Assembly: GCA_900708905.1 (NCBI GenBank)
Contig: CAADRB010000001.1
Location: 5,478,003 to 5,542,002, forward strand
DNA: 64,000 nt
Source of the DNA: Hymenolepis diminuta
Lineage: Eukaryota > Platyhelminthes > Cestoda > Cyclophyllidea > Hymenolepididae
Direction: 5' to 3'
Shown: positions 26,408 to 39,300 of the stretch, in pieces
Layout of the letters: each line of letters opens with the position of its first letter
Position numbering within the stretch: the first letter of the stretch is position 1
Notes under the pieces: model-generated
What the model was told of the DNA's origin: nothing
The model's database searches: none
The model's input: only the letters and a program-made list of their open reading frames with translations
Program-made: the position numbers and the translations under genes

Positions 26408-26495
26408 CGCAAGTTATATTTGAATTACATCCAAGTCCTTTACCTTTAATGTTGGTTTTTTTGAGATTCTATACGCGATTTTCTGCGTTTTAAAC

Positions 26496-26497
26496 AG
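26496..26497 (+). promoter_or_regulatory. Candidate trans-splice acceptor of PPIH
   Basis: TTTTAAACAG ends here, four bases before the PPIH ATG at 26,502, and T-rich sequence precedes it. There is no room for an upstream cis exon between the preceding gene's AATAAA and this AG. A spliced-leader acceptor is therefore the simplest reading. This is inference; transcript 5' ends would decide. Confidence 0.5.
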
Positions 26498-26501
26498 AAA
26501 G

Positions 26502-27202
26502 ATGGCAGTTCCAGCCCCAATGGTGGTAGAAAGGATGAACAATCCTAAGAATCCCGTTGTATTCTTTGATATATCTATTGGTGGACAGGACATTGGACGA
26601 ATTCAGTTGGAGCTTTTTGCAGATGTTACTCCAAAAACTGCAGAAAATTTCAAGTGAGTGTTCACTCCTACTTAATTTGTATTCAGCAGGTTTGGATTTT
26701 GTTACCTTTTATTTCGATTTCAGACAATTATGCACAGGCGAATATCGAAAGGATGGTGTACCAACAGGCTATAAAGGCTGCACATTCCACAGGATAATCA
26801 AAGATTTCATGGTTCAGGGAGGGGACTTTGTTAATGGTGATGGTACTGGTTCCTGTAGTATCTATGGTGGAGCCAAGTTCGCAGATGAAAATTTCATCAA
26901 AAAGCACTCAGCTCCTGGTATGCTCTCAATGGCAAACAGCGGGAAGGATACCAACGGTTGTCAATTTTTCATAACCTGCGCTCCCTGTGACTTTCTGGAT
27001 GATAAACACGTTGTATTTGGTTAGTGGGCTTACTATTTATTTATAATAAGTAGGTAATTTAATATGATACCCATCTTGCGTCTCCTTTTTAGGACAAGTT
27101 GTCGACGGAATGTTGGTGTTAAAGAAGATTGAAAATGTTCCCACGGGTCCTCATAATCGTCCAAAAGTTCCTGTTGTTATTACACAGTGTGGTGAAATGT
27201 AA
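26502..27202 (+). CDS. PPIH: Peptidyl-prolyl cis-trans isomerase H (spliceosomal cyclophilin)
   Basis: Join 26502-26653, 26724-27019, 27093-27202; 185 residues, matching a single-domain cyclophilin. PPIH isomerises proline bonds and, in animals, binds PRPF4/PRPF3 of the U4/U6 snRNP and the tri-snRNP. The catalytic signature is intact: [15 protein letters not shown] contains the active-site Arg and the Q-G-G-D segment. G-T-G follows, and N-G-C-Q-F-F-I-T is next to the substrate pocket. The PPIH-like features are the N-terminal [14 protein letters not shown], the [10 protein letters not shown] insertion that distinguishes H from A-type cyclophilins, and the C-terminal V-V-I-T-Q-C-G-E-M. Introns are 70 and 73 nt. 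It lies 129 bp after the large gene and 107 bp before TIPIN on the same strand, suggesting an operon. Confidence 0.96.
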
Positions 27203-27223
27203 AATAACACTTTGTTTAATGCT

Positions 27224-27229
27224 AATAAA
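27224..27229 (+). promoter_or_regulatory. Poly(A) signal AATAAA of PPIH
   Basis: AATAAA lies 21 nt after the PPIH stop codon. The next gene's candidate acceptor AG at 27,303-27,304 is about 75 nt further on, repeating the spacing seen between the large gene and PPIH. Confidence 0.65.
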
Positions 27230-27302
27230 AAGAGTTTTCTACCACTGAGTTATTTTTCATTGACCTCTCTTCCCTTGTTTAATTTACCGTGCATTTCTCT
27301 AA

Positions 27303-27304
27303 AG
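27303..27304 (+). promoter_or_regulatory. Candidate trans-splice acceptor of TIPIN
   Basis: A pyrimidine-rich stretch (CCTCTCTTCCCTTG) is followed by TTCTCTAAAG, ending here, six bases upstream of the TIPIN ATG at 27,310. Position and spacing mirror the PPIH acceptor. Trans-splicing is inferred, not shown. Confidence 0.45.
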
Positions 27305-27309
27305 GTACA

Positions 27310-28633
27310 ATGAATAGTGCGAAATCTAGGGGACTTTTTCCTCCTTCTAATCCTGTTTTGAGTAGTACCCAATTGGGAGATGCTTCTACAGTTAGTTCTC
27401 AAAGGCGAAGAAGACTCAAACGTTTTGATTCAGATGATGAAGGGAAGGGTGATATTGCGGATATCAGCGAGATTCGGGCTGCACCTTTTCCTGGGTTAAC
27501 CTTCGCAGCTAGTTCCCCGATTGCTCGGCGTTATGACGAAAGTGATGATGAGGAAGATGTCCGGAGGTATTCAGAAAGTGACGTGGAAGCAGTTTCGATA
27601 CATTCCGCGGAGAGGAGTCGAGATGATAGAGACGATGCTGAACATGGAGAGGAGAGCCAGGATTTGGATGCCAAGACGTTGAAACAGCTCAAGGGGATTT
27701 CTGAGGGAGCTAGAAAGAAGACTGTTCGACGACCAATGCCCAAATTGGATCCTCCTACGTAGGTTATTATATGTTTATCGGGAACATACTCGATACACCT
27801 GAGCTATCTAAATATTTCTTTATGATACTGCCATAGTTATCTAAGTTTGAATTACATAGCTGGGTTAACTCAGATAGCGTTTACTGTCCTCGAGTGGCGT
27901 TTTATTGGCTGCTAGTAAGATTTGCTTTAGCTGCCAATGATGTAATAATATTTGTCTATTTATTTACAATTAGAATATTTGGGATCGATTGGATTACTTG
28001 TTTGGGCATAGAGGAACAGTAGTGGAAAAATCTTATAGCCCGGAAAATGAATTCTACTCGGAAAATTGAAATATTCTGCTTCTTCCTGTTAAGTTCCTGG
28101 TATGGAAATGATTCTTGAAGACGTGTGGTTCTGATGAATTTTAGTAGCTTCGTATTTGTTTTATCTTCGCTCTTTAAAGTCCGATTATTGATCATTCCAT
28201 TTATTAACTTATACCCAGTATTAGGTATGTAGTAGGCCGTAGGTGGGAGTTATCGTGGACATTTTACTCTGTATGAGTATTCTAACTAGTAGTTGAGGAT
28301 TTCATTAGTTATACTAATTAAATATTATTAATCGAATTTGGGCAATTCTAAACTCTTTATTTTTACGCTGCGAATATATGACACTTGCCTTAATCTCCAC
28401 TTTCATGTTGTCTTCGATTAAAAACAATTTAATATTCACTGACTATAATTTGCTTTGCGAAGTAGAACGCCTGATGGTTGGATGAGAATGGAGGCAAAAA
28501 AGGTAGTATGAGTTAAGTTAAATTTCAAATTCTAGGGTTATTTTCGTTTTTTGCTTATTGATAACAGTGGTTAGAGTTATTGTCCACCTATACTATTGGT
28601 CGTCAGTGAATTTCGCTTTTACTGGGTTATTCG

Positions 28634-28665
<32 letters not shown>

Positions 28666-29346
28666 CATATGTTTACTATATTAGTTTACTTGGAGAACGC
28701 GGTCTCCCAGCTCTTCTCAAAGAAGCCGAGAAGATTAAATTTCAGGGTCGCGGTCATGAAGTAAGTTCATCGATTTTTTTTCTCACTCGTTTCTTTCCTA
28801 TAGTTCGACGATCTCCAAAAACTAATGTTCATTTACGAGTCTTGGGCAAATCGAATGCTACCCAAGTTTCCCTTCACAGAAATAATGGAGCGCCTGGAAG
28901 TAGTGGGGACCAAACGTGAAGTTCATAATGCCCTTCAAGGAATGCGAGTTGGAACTTGGCCTCCTACAGTATCTGCAGAATTTGTTCATGATGATAGTGA
29001 TGATAGTGATTCCAAGAATGAGAGACCAAAAGCAAGGAACACCGAAGATGATCCATTGAATGATGATGAAATTGAGGAATTGTTGCTAATGCAAGATATT
29101 GCTCATGAAACTGTAACTCGGAAGCAAGCGTCTCCGCAGTCGATGGCCTCGACTTCAACAGCGAATTTTGAAGAGGTGAAGAAGGAGGAGAGTGTGGCTG
29201 AAAGGATCGAGAGAAATCGTATAGCTGCTCTGGCACGTCTGGAAGCTAAACGGCAGTCTCAAAGTACCACACCTGTTAGAAGAGCTCCCACTTCCTTGAG
29301 AAATGCTCTTAGAGCGATTGACACATCCTACGCCAGTGCTCAGTGA
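27310..29346 (+). CDS. TIPIN: TIPIN, TIMELESS-interacting protein (Swi3 domain)
   Basis: Join 27310-27758, 28685-28760, 28804-29346; 355 residues. With TIMELESS, TIPIN forms the fork-protection complex that stabilises stalled replication forks and helps ATR-CHK1 signalling. The Swi3 core spans residues about 142-235. The start, R-R-P-M-P-K-L-D, is followed across intron 1 by L-L-G-E-R-G-L-P-A-L-L, then K-F-Q-G-R-G-H-E and W-A-N-R-M-L-P-K-F. V-V-G-T-K-R-E-V ends the core and is characteristic of the family. The N-terminal 140 residues are acidic and serine-rich (several D-S-D-D-E type clusters), and the C-terminus is charged and disordered. Human TIPIN is about 300 residues, so this one is modestly longer. 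Intron 1 (926 nt) carries a TA microsatellite just before its acceptor; intron 2 is 43 nt. It is the third gene of the tight cluster. Confidence 0.93.
28634..28661 (+). repeat. (TA)n microsatellite in TIPIN intron 1
   Basis: About 14 uninterrupted TA units lie 23 nt upstream of the exon 2 acceptor AG (28,683-28,684). This is where the branch point and polypyrimidine tract would normally be. Length variation here could affect splicing; that is inference. Confidence 0.85.
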
Positions 29347-30315
29347 AATAATGAATGTTTCCATTTTTATACCAATATTTTTGTATGTTGTAATTTAAAC
29401 AAATACATATTTTACACATTATAAACTATTTAGTGTTTTGGCAGGGCTGAATTGGAGCTTGTAGTTGGTTTAGATTTTTCGGAACTCGCACACATTTATT
29501 TGTTAAAAAAAGCTAGTGTGGTTATTTTTACTCGGATTGAAAGAACAGAGGCAAAGTTAGCAATTTCGGAGTCACTTTAAGGCTTGTGGTACTCGTATGA
29601 ATCCTATGCTTAAGGCGGATGTGTTATCCTGGTGTTTTCTTATTACCGAGTACTAATTGATTTTTTGCAGAAGGAGCTCATACGGTCATGACCAGGTCGA
29701 CCCAACGTGGAACAATCTATCGCAAGTTGTCGGTAGATAAAAAGATTTAAACACTTATATTAAATAAAAAATTCATAAGACAGATAAAGTAAAATTCGAT
29801 CGCTGAGTAATAACTTCAACCCCACTAGAAATCATGGAAAAAGGGAAATTGGATAGTCATCCGCAGATTTGGTTAAGGAGACAGTCATCATTTATTGCCA
29901 TTAAATTATTTATCTAATTTGAAATTAGATTTTTAAAATATTAATTAATCAAAATAGATTTCAATTATAACCTTAGATTTTGCTGTCGAATGCATAATTA
30001 ATATAGACAATACATACATCCTTTGTGTTGGCAATTACATTTAAAAATTAATCAAAATAAAATTTTAATAGTTTTTCAATCTTTTATATATAAATGAGCC
30101 AAAATTTCATTAAATAATCCTTAAATCAATATTCACGTTAATTTGTTTTAATGCGTCAACTTAAGTGCTATTCCTTTCCTTGGCTGGCATTTATTACGTA
30201 TCTGCTTTCTGCGCCTCATATGAAATCTGTTATGGTACGTTAATTTGTGTTCTTTGCTTCAAAGTTTGGCTCTTTACTAAAACTCTTTTTGAACCTTAAC
30301 AGGGCTCGAATCATT
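29347..30315. other. Intergenic between TIPIN and AMPK beta
   Basis: Nearly 1 kb of AT-rich sequence without a supported exon. It should hold the TIPIN 3' UTR and the AMPK beta promoter. CCTTAACAG ends at 30,302, just 13 nt before the AMPK beta ATG. That AG could be the acceptor of a non-coding 5' exon or a spliced-leader site. Confidence 0.45.
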
Positions 30316-33300
30316 ATGGGAAATACACCACTGCATAGTAAAAGACGATTATCCGGTGATCTCGAATCGAATTCATTTGAAGATACTCCACCTCATATAT
30401 CGATGGATATTCCTAACAAACGTCCTAACTTATCTGGCCGTGATGTTAGTTATTTTATAAATGGCTTATTTGTGTATTTTTTATGTAATACGTATCCATA
30501 ATTTTGACAGGATTTTTCACGTTCCGCCCCGATCGGATCAGATTTTAATCAAAGTGACATAGATAATATGGCTTGGATGCTTCATGGAGCGAGTCTTCAA
30601 GAACCGGGTTTTCCTTCTCGCTCTCAACCAATCCCCTCCACTTCCACCGCTCGTCCGACTTCCCTTCCTGGTCCTTCTTCCCCAGGTGCCTATTTGGATG
30701 TATCAAGCGGCTCGCGAATGCTTAGTTCAAGTGCCGGAAACGGTGGAATGGAACTACCTACTGATGTTGAAATGACTCCAACTGATAATAAACTTAAGCT
30801 TCTCCCAACTGTCTTTCGCTGGAATGGTGGTGGCCATGAAATCTATGTCAGTGGCACCTTCGATAACTGGCAAAAGAGGATACCAATGGCTAGGCGGTAA
30901 TTTGATTGATTTTATTTATGTCATTATTTATTTACTTATGCCATGCTTTGGGTCATTCTAGGTAATTATGCATGTCATCGGAATCATATAATTAATCGAT
31001 TTATTATCGCCTATAGTCATTTGATTAATGAGATTGTTTCAAGCTAACTTTACATAACTTTCAATATGCAAAGCCTTTTAGAGCAGCTAGACCTAAAAGT
31101 TGCATTTGCTCATTTGATGAATTTTGCATTTTTATTCTCGGCCCCGGTAAGTTGGTTATTCATTCGATTTTCTGAGAATCAGTCCATAAAATTTGTGGTG
31201 AACCCTGGAATTCTTCTATTTGAGTCCCATTTGAAAATGCTAAATTTTTTCTTAATCCTCAGAGTAATTTCACATTTTGATACTGGATAAAATGAGTTTT
31301 ATTAGAGCCTAGTTGAGCATAAGTCAAGCGTAAAACCTATCGATCTATCAGATCTTGATCAAGTACTGATAATTTTTTTTGCTTATTCGACCGTTTGGAA
31401 GCTATCAAAAGACCTGATACTGAATTTCATAGGCAGATAGGTAGGTGCTTTAAAATGTCTAAATGGTAGGATTCAATAACTAGTACTACCGAGGGAATAT
31501 GGACGAAAAAATAAGGAGTTTTAACGGGACCATATCTGATCCTTTATTATGGATGACGTAATAAATGGTGCAATCGTGCGAAGTTTGGAATTTTTTTACT
31601 TCCAAGTCTAATTCCCATGCTCTGCCCTTCCCCTAACTTCATCTATCTCTTTGTAAGTTCACTAACACGTGTCTCTCAGCAGTAGTGATTGTACCTGTCA
31701 GATCTCACCTCTATGTTTGTATGTGAAATCCCTTGTGAGGTATTTGGTCACAATTACGCCAAATACCCTGCATGTTTTCGCATAATAACGAGTTCGAGAG
31801 AGGGTGAGCACACACTGAGGAAGATCTTGTAGATGTATCCGGACCTCGGGTGATTATAGCATCTCAAAATACCTCATAATAATGGCAAATTCTTTCAACT
31901 AAAAATTTTGTTTATGCCGGGTACTGCGTGCGCCAGTGACGTAGGGGCTCGGTACTTATCGGTGCGAACCCACCAAACTGCAGGAATGTTCGTACTAGTC
32001 AAAATTAGTCAAAAGAGTCGCATTTTGTGAATTTCTTTAATCACAAGGGCCACGGGCGGCTAGTCATTGTTGTTCAACAATCTTGGAATTTATCTTATAT
32101 AGAATACTAGGTGAACTAGCAAATAGATGTCGTTTAAGTCTTTTCTCTGGGATTGGGCTATGTTGTGTACAGTTAGGTTTATCCTTGAATAGTTGTTCAG
32201 CTCGAAGTTGAGATATTTTGTCAATTTTTTACTAAGTTTCCGATCAGAGTTAATAATCAAGGCTTTCCTAATCCCCTGCGGAACATGTTTAATCTTAGTT
32301 TTCTCTTCGCAAGTACGGAGTATTTAAGAAGTAAATCCTTATTTTCTATCAATTTCGCATTTGAGAATACCATCAATTACATAAATTTATATTTGAAATT
32401 TGCACTATCAATAAGTATTCAATTGTAGTTTCTTAAGCCACTTAGGACTCCATTGTAGATCCTATAGTCTACATTTTGCTGTATTTTGCTGTTCTTTCAC
32501 AATTCTGACACTTGAATTCATTTCTTCCTTTTTAATCCTTTTTTTCTTTCAGAAAATCTGGTCATGTTGTGATTGTCGACTGCCCACCCGGTCGTCACGA
32601 GTATAAGTTCTTCATCGACGGTGCTTGGTATCATGACCCTACTAAGGTTGGTTGGTTACCGCTTTCTTTTCTATGCTGGTGAAAATTTGCATAATTAGTT
32701 CGTCGCATTCAAAGTTGTTAGGGGATGCGAGTTATGCTAAATATGTCTCCTGTTTTTAAAGTGCACCCCTTTATTTCAATGTTTTGATTCGCCCTATATA
32801 TGCACAGATCAGCTAATTTGATGATTTACTAATCTTGTCGATAGTTATTTAATTGTCAGGTGACTACAGATGCTTAAATTCAGCAGGAAGGTTTGTATAG
32901 ACCGAGAAATACGGGGATTGCTGGTTTGTCAATAATACATCAGTAGCGAGATTTTCTACTGAGGCATGAGTATGAAAACCTAGAAATCAATAAATTATCA
33001 CCCTAAGAACGGACTCTGCTCACAGAATTCTGTGAATACTGCTTAGAATAACCGAAAAAATTCGAATCTCGAATTTCTTTGGCGACTCTTTACTTATTCA
33101 TATGATTAAACTACTTACATTCTGGTAGATTTTTTTTGGATTGAAGTTCGCTGAAGTTATCACCTGATTACGAAACACGTGCAAAAGATTTGCTAAAAAC
33201 TGCTACTTAGGTGGTCCTCGGCTTTGCCGAAATTAACCGAAGTAATGATTATCTGCGAGCTTCACATTTAATAAATTCGACTGATCAAATACGTAATATG

Positions 33301-36300
33301 ATTTCAGTGTGATGCTGATTTGGCCTACCTCCTGTCGGAGGACACCTATTTTGTCTACTTCTGAGTTTCAAGATTCATTGTTTAATATTTTGATATGTTT
33401 GTATTGATTATATTTGGGACTCTGGCCAGTAAAACAATCTTATGAATAGGAAAATATTAAACACTGGAACAGACAGAGTGAAAAATCATAGGAATCTTCC
33501 ATTTTCTATCTCAGAATTTCGTCTACACTCTCCGTAAGTTTAGGTTTTTAGACCTCTAGGATCCTGATTACAGTATTTGTTGTGTCATAGCATTTCAGAT
33601 TTAGGCGAAGCAGATAATTAAATTTGCGTCACACCTTTTTGTGATCTGGTCAACCGCAGCTATTTATTCTTAACATCTATTACCTCAGTTAACTCGTGTT
33701 AATCAGTTGGAGTCCTCTGTCCAGTTATGGAAGAATAATAGAAATCATGTTTCAAACTGTATTTACTACGACATACTTTCAGCATTATTATTATCCACAG
33801 TAATACAAAAAAGATTCTCATTTTATTTGCGGAGACCAACTGACATCGAATAATACCAAGTCAAATAGGTGAAAAAGCGGAGGTGATCAATGTCAAGGTA
33901 TCAAAGAATCTTACTTCATTTCACTTTTTGGACTTGGGTTGTACAATAATTACCATTTCCCAAAAATCAGATTTCACGATTCGTCCCCTGGATTGAAGTA
34001 AGTGCTTGTCTGCAATATTCATTGCTTATTAACCGGTATTATTTAATCAGGAAGTGTTGGTCTTGCCGCTTCGTTTCGTTTTTTCCATTTGTTGAGAAGA
34101 CAAATGATCTTATAAGGTGCTCCACAACTTACAGCTTTAACATGACAGAGATAAATTAAAACATTTAAGTTAGCGGAGCTTCGTAAGCTGGGTGTTACTC
34201 ATATTCGATGATACATGTCTGTCAAATCGGAGAGGCTTCAGGATGCTCTCTCTCTACCCAAGATGAGTGTTGTAAAATGCTTTCCTAAACGAACTAGGAG
34301 ATTATCGCTCGAAATATGAATATACCATTGATCATGCTAACATGGTTTTTAATTTCATTAGTTAGCAGAATTTTTTAATGAATATCACCTTTACATGACT
34401 TCCCTTCTTCAAAATGTTATTTCCCCACTATACCTATATTTAACGGTGACCTTAAATATGTACTATAATCGAAGAGACTGCTCTTTAAAAGACCATCTCG
34501 TATATAGGATGGGCTGTTCATCCAAACAAAGTTCACTTCTTCCAAAACAGAATAAAAATATAGTTCCAAGTCTCTCTAATCGTTTTCTCTGTAGAATTAC
34601 AGTTCTAATTCTAAATCGATTATCGGAATTAATGATAAATTAATCAATACCCTCTTTATGGAACTGGATTTTTAGCGCTTTGTGTTAGTGCTTTTCATTT
34701 TACTTGACACAGTCTACCTATTTCGCTTTAGCCAATGGTGGACAATGAGTACGGAACGAGGAATAATGTCGTGGAGGTGAAGGAATCTGATTTTAACTTC
34801 CTCAATGCTCTTGAACAGGACATTGCCAACAGCAAACACAAGTCCGACTCAACTGGTGCCAGTTCTGATGTAAGTACCTCTTTTTTTTCTCTTCCGCTTT
34901 TTAAGCATTGCTTGCTGGAGCTTATGATCTCTCGTTCTTATGGCCTGCATCCCATATGATTTCGTGATGTCTAAACTTAAGGTCATTATTGTGTTTTCTG
35001 CCTTGAAGCTTCATTCAATTAAAATGTGCTTGGATCTATTTAATAAAGTAATAGCTTTGTTGAAGAATTAGTAGCTATTAAACCTATTCAAGAAAACATT
35101 TTCTTAACACTTATCTTTGGTAGATAGATTGAAGAAGGGTAACATCATGGAGCTTCCCTGCGAAGAGGCTCTTAGCGAATAACCGAGTATTTTGTGCAAT
35201 TTTTCGTCATTGGAAAAAATGAACATTAGAAAAACAAAGAAGTTATTATTTGGCTAATTTTGGGAAATGCTTTCATATCCCTAGTAAACGATCCACTCAG
35301 GCACTGTATACTAAAATGTATGCTGAATCATCTAATATGACCCCTTAATGTACATCAGGGTTGACCTGAGATAATGCAAATTCAGGATCCCTCCAGCACA
35401 CCACTCGCACGTAGTAATTTGCTTTGTCTACTTTAGCTGTTTATCTGCTGTCTGATCCTAATGAGGAATTTTAAAAGTACTTATTGATTATAATAGAGTC
35501 TGTGCTTTGTGCTCAGAATTTATTTCATTATCAGTACACAATTAGTGATATGTGAATAACGATTTCTGAGCACATATCCCAATGACAAATATCAAAAGAA
35601 AATAGTCGGTTAAAATAGTATTAAAGGGCCATCCAGATAACAATTAAAAAAGGAGTGTAATTCGATTATTTTGATTCTGAAATGCAACTTTTTCTCTTGT
35701 GCAGAAGTTATAATAATAATCTGCATCGTTTTTGTTCCCAATAACTTATATCTTAAGAGTTTGGTTTGGTTTTTAGCTCAATCTTGAATGATGACTGGGG
35801 ATAGCTTTCGTAAGTGATGGTCTGTGGTAAAATCTAATTACAGAGCAAACCATTCCAAGTTTAAAGAAGTGAGTGCTATCGGCACTCCCACTTCATATCA
35901 AAAGTACTGTATACTGTTGTAAGCTAAGATTTATAGCTAGTACATAGTTCCAATATAAGTATAGATGGTTTATAGTTTCAGGAACTGTTCTATTTGAAGT
36001 GAATATGCTTTATCGTTATAGTACTGGCGCAGGTTTTTTGAAATAGTCGTATTCTTTGAAATCAAGTAATCTTAAATATGGTTGCTTGACTCTAGTGTTT
36101 ATCATGACCTCATTTGCCCTAGTTTCCAACTCATCTTGTCCTGAATATCAGTCGATCAGTGAATGCATCATTTAGAGGCACTCTGTGATTTTAAATTCAG
36201 CCAACTTTGAAACATATAGACACACCCGCTGATGCCTCTCTTAATTTAAAAAATTCCGGCGAACTCTGTGCCTGCCACCTTTGCACTAAAAAAATCGTTT

Positions 36301-39300
36301 ATGCCTCGCTCTGATTCCATATTAATATCTGTCTACCTGAAAGGTGTTTATTGCATCAGAACGGCAGATAATGCATCGGTGGCGAAGCGAGTAATATTCT
36401 CATTAGTAAAGCCTGAGGTTACGTTCCCGGTGTATGTCGGGCCACAATCGTACTGGCTAATAAGTGTGTGACAGAATTCGAATTTCTCACTGGGAAGTTG
36501 TGTCGGACAACGCCTTTCTAAATGGGCTTGGAGAATAAGGTAGCGGAATGACTCAAGCTAAATCTTCGTACTGTCCTCTTACATTACTATTGAAATTTGG
36601 CAATTTTAAAGTATTTAGTCGATTTAGTAGCCAGTACTATATGAAATAACTTCAATGCACTCAAAATCCAATTGATTTGATTTTCCGCTTATTTAATCAA
36701 TAGAGAAAAACTTTAATGAGAGGAATAACAAGTTCCCGGAAAAAGCTTCTTTCTAATCGATTTTTATTTTACTAATTCTCTTTCAGATTAATGATCAATT
36801 GGTATGTTGTATGTGTTAGTTTGATGTTTACATGTGAACCCTTATTCTACATGGTATTCACTTGAGGAAAATTCTTTAGATAACTTCTGTGCGTTAGCTT
36901 CAAAATACCACATCCGACTCACCCTTTATTTTAACTTTAGTGTTGATAACTTCCTTCATTAATACGTATTCATGCCACTACTAATGTGAAGTTGCTAATT
37001 GTGTTTTGATGTTGAAAAAAGGCGAAATGACACGCTGAAACCTGTCCAAACATTTCCTTGCTTTAATGTTGCTCGGCTGGTAAGTTGAGTTGAGCGGGTG
37101 GCCTTGCAGTTCTCCGAACAGGTCAAGGCCCTCTAGCTATAGGCCAGTAACAATAATTTTCACCACCCGAGTTCAAAGTTGCCGGATTACAGGCGCAAAT
37201 CATCGCTTGTTAGATTGGATAGCTGGCAATATAGATAGATACCCATGCATTGGGGATACGAGGAAGAGTTAAATGGTTATGCATGACAGTGGATACGAGT
37301 TAGATGAAATGTGGTACAGAATAATAAAATTGGGTCACATTGATGACGGTTTNNNNNNNNNNNNNNNNNNNNNNNNNNNNNNNNNNNNNNNNNNNNNNNN
37401 NNACAACATCGACTCATGTGATCAGAGTCATGCCAAATGTACGAATTGGACAGAGGAATTTTCAGCTTTCAATGTGAACTCTGAGGATTTCGCCTTCGGA
37501 ACCAAAACTTTTGGCTATATATTTGTTTTTTTCTTTTTGTTTTACCAGGAAGAAGAGCTCTGGGGATATGACAGCGATGTATTTTTGCCAGTTTTTAAAG
37601 TTGCTAGTAATTTGCTATGGATTTTATGCTGCTAAAGCTATACTCTTCGAGATGGTAGAATATTTGCTTATTTTCTTGTAAATGCCAAATGGTGGTTGTG
37701 ATTGAGTCCACCTGACTAAGGTTTTTATCATACAACAGCAGTCCTATGAAAGGAAACCATATTTTTTTGCGTTATAACTTTTTACTCGTAGGCGAAGTAA
37801 GAAAATTAGGATAGACGGTACATACTGTGTAACTCAGCTTCTTGTTGATCGCATTTACTGATTTTCCATCCCTTTTATTATCGATACTAAATCACTTTTC
37901 AATTAAGACATTCCAAGATCCCATATTTATTAAATTTGAAGTCCTTTCATTGGATTTTCAATGCCATCGTATAGTAATATTGTTTATGTTTGTCAAGATT
38001 TTTTCTCCCCCCACCGACGCATTAATGGCCACACCCTCGTACGTTATCGGCTGATGCTTCTTTTCTGAATAAGATCATATAATTCGTCACTTGCGCGTAC
38101 ACAAATAGAGGGTACTCGTGCCGGGTACTGTTGTTGTCGGCATCGCAATCGTACACTCATACTATCCTTTCATCTTTCGACCTATTTTCTGGCAAACATC
38201 GCCAGCTTTATACCTCATGAATCAAGAGCAGATTATCTATGAGACGTTGTCAGGGCCTGATAAACGCCTGATGGCTTTGTTTACCCTTTTTTTCGAGGTC
38301 TCAAGGTTATTTACAGCTTTATAAATTATAAGTGCATTTCTTAAGGAAAAGGAATATTTAGCCAAGTTTCTAATAGTACACGATGGGCCATAAAATATTG
38401 TCGAAGTTGTTTATTATATAGGTCTTGAAGTAGGAAGGTTTTTAGCGTAAAAAGCTATTTTTTCAGGATATAAAATATACTTCCCTTTCAGTAGGGTTTT
38501 GTGAGTCTAACCTTTTTCAAACAGTGAAATGGTTCTAAGGATTTCTACTTAGAGAGGAGAGACGTTTTCTGCATCAGTTAATGCAAGTAATAATTAGTAA
38601 TGATAATTTTTTTCCATGGGACTGTACTACTCACAGGATAACATTTTAATAGGAGAACTATCAAAGTAGTTTAACAAGGTATGAAACGACGAAGTGGGTT
38701 GAAGAAAAAGTACATTATGAAGTCAGGGCATCGAGAGTGCTACTTATTTGCATCCTGCAGGCTTTGAGTCCTCCTCGTTTTCATAAGATAAATAGTTCTC
38801 CGAGTAACGTCCTAACGTTCAAATTTGATGATTTAATTCCCAGTTTCTTGGGTGAGACTATGTTCACAATATTCAGGGCTTGTTGAACGATTAATCTAAT
38901 TACGTTGTTGGTCATGCCACCTTGATTTATTAGCACGTTCTTAATAGCAAAAGCAAATTGATGGGATGGGATAAACAGATCTTTTAAACTTGGAAGAGGG
39001 CATTGCTCGATTTATGCATAGATTATCAACAATAGAATGCTTTTTTACGTTATTTCGTTGTTAACGTTATTCACCCTCTACACATTTTACAGCTACAGAC
39101 CATCAGATTCTCTTAATTGTCATAAAAATCACTTACTGTTTTCTGCAATCAGTTCTGATTCTGAAACTAATAACAGGAAGTTTTTTTGGAATTCATCATG
39201 CATTTCACGTTGATCTAATTATAAAAATGCACCCTTATAATATCGCCATTCACTCTAGTTGAATGCTCTTATTTGTGTGTTTCCAATAACTGCATTCACA

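Noticed and set aside
31920..31985. GGTGCGAACCC, resembling a tRNA B box, in a GC-richer patch
   Set aside because: No matching A box or cloverleaf arms could be drawn around it. No tRNA gene is supported anywhere in the window.
37170..37195. GGATTACAGGCGC next to CCCGAGTT, resembling primate Alu, close to the N gap
   Set aside because: Only about 25 bases are Alu-like and the flanks do not continue the Alu consensus, so contamination or an Alu insertion is not supported.
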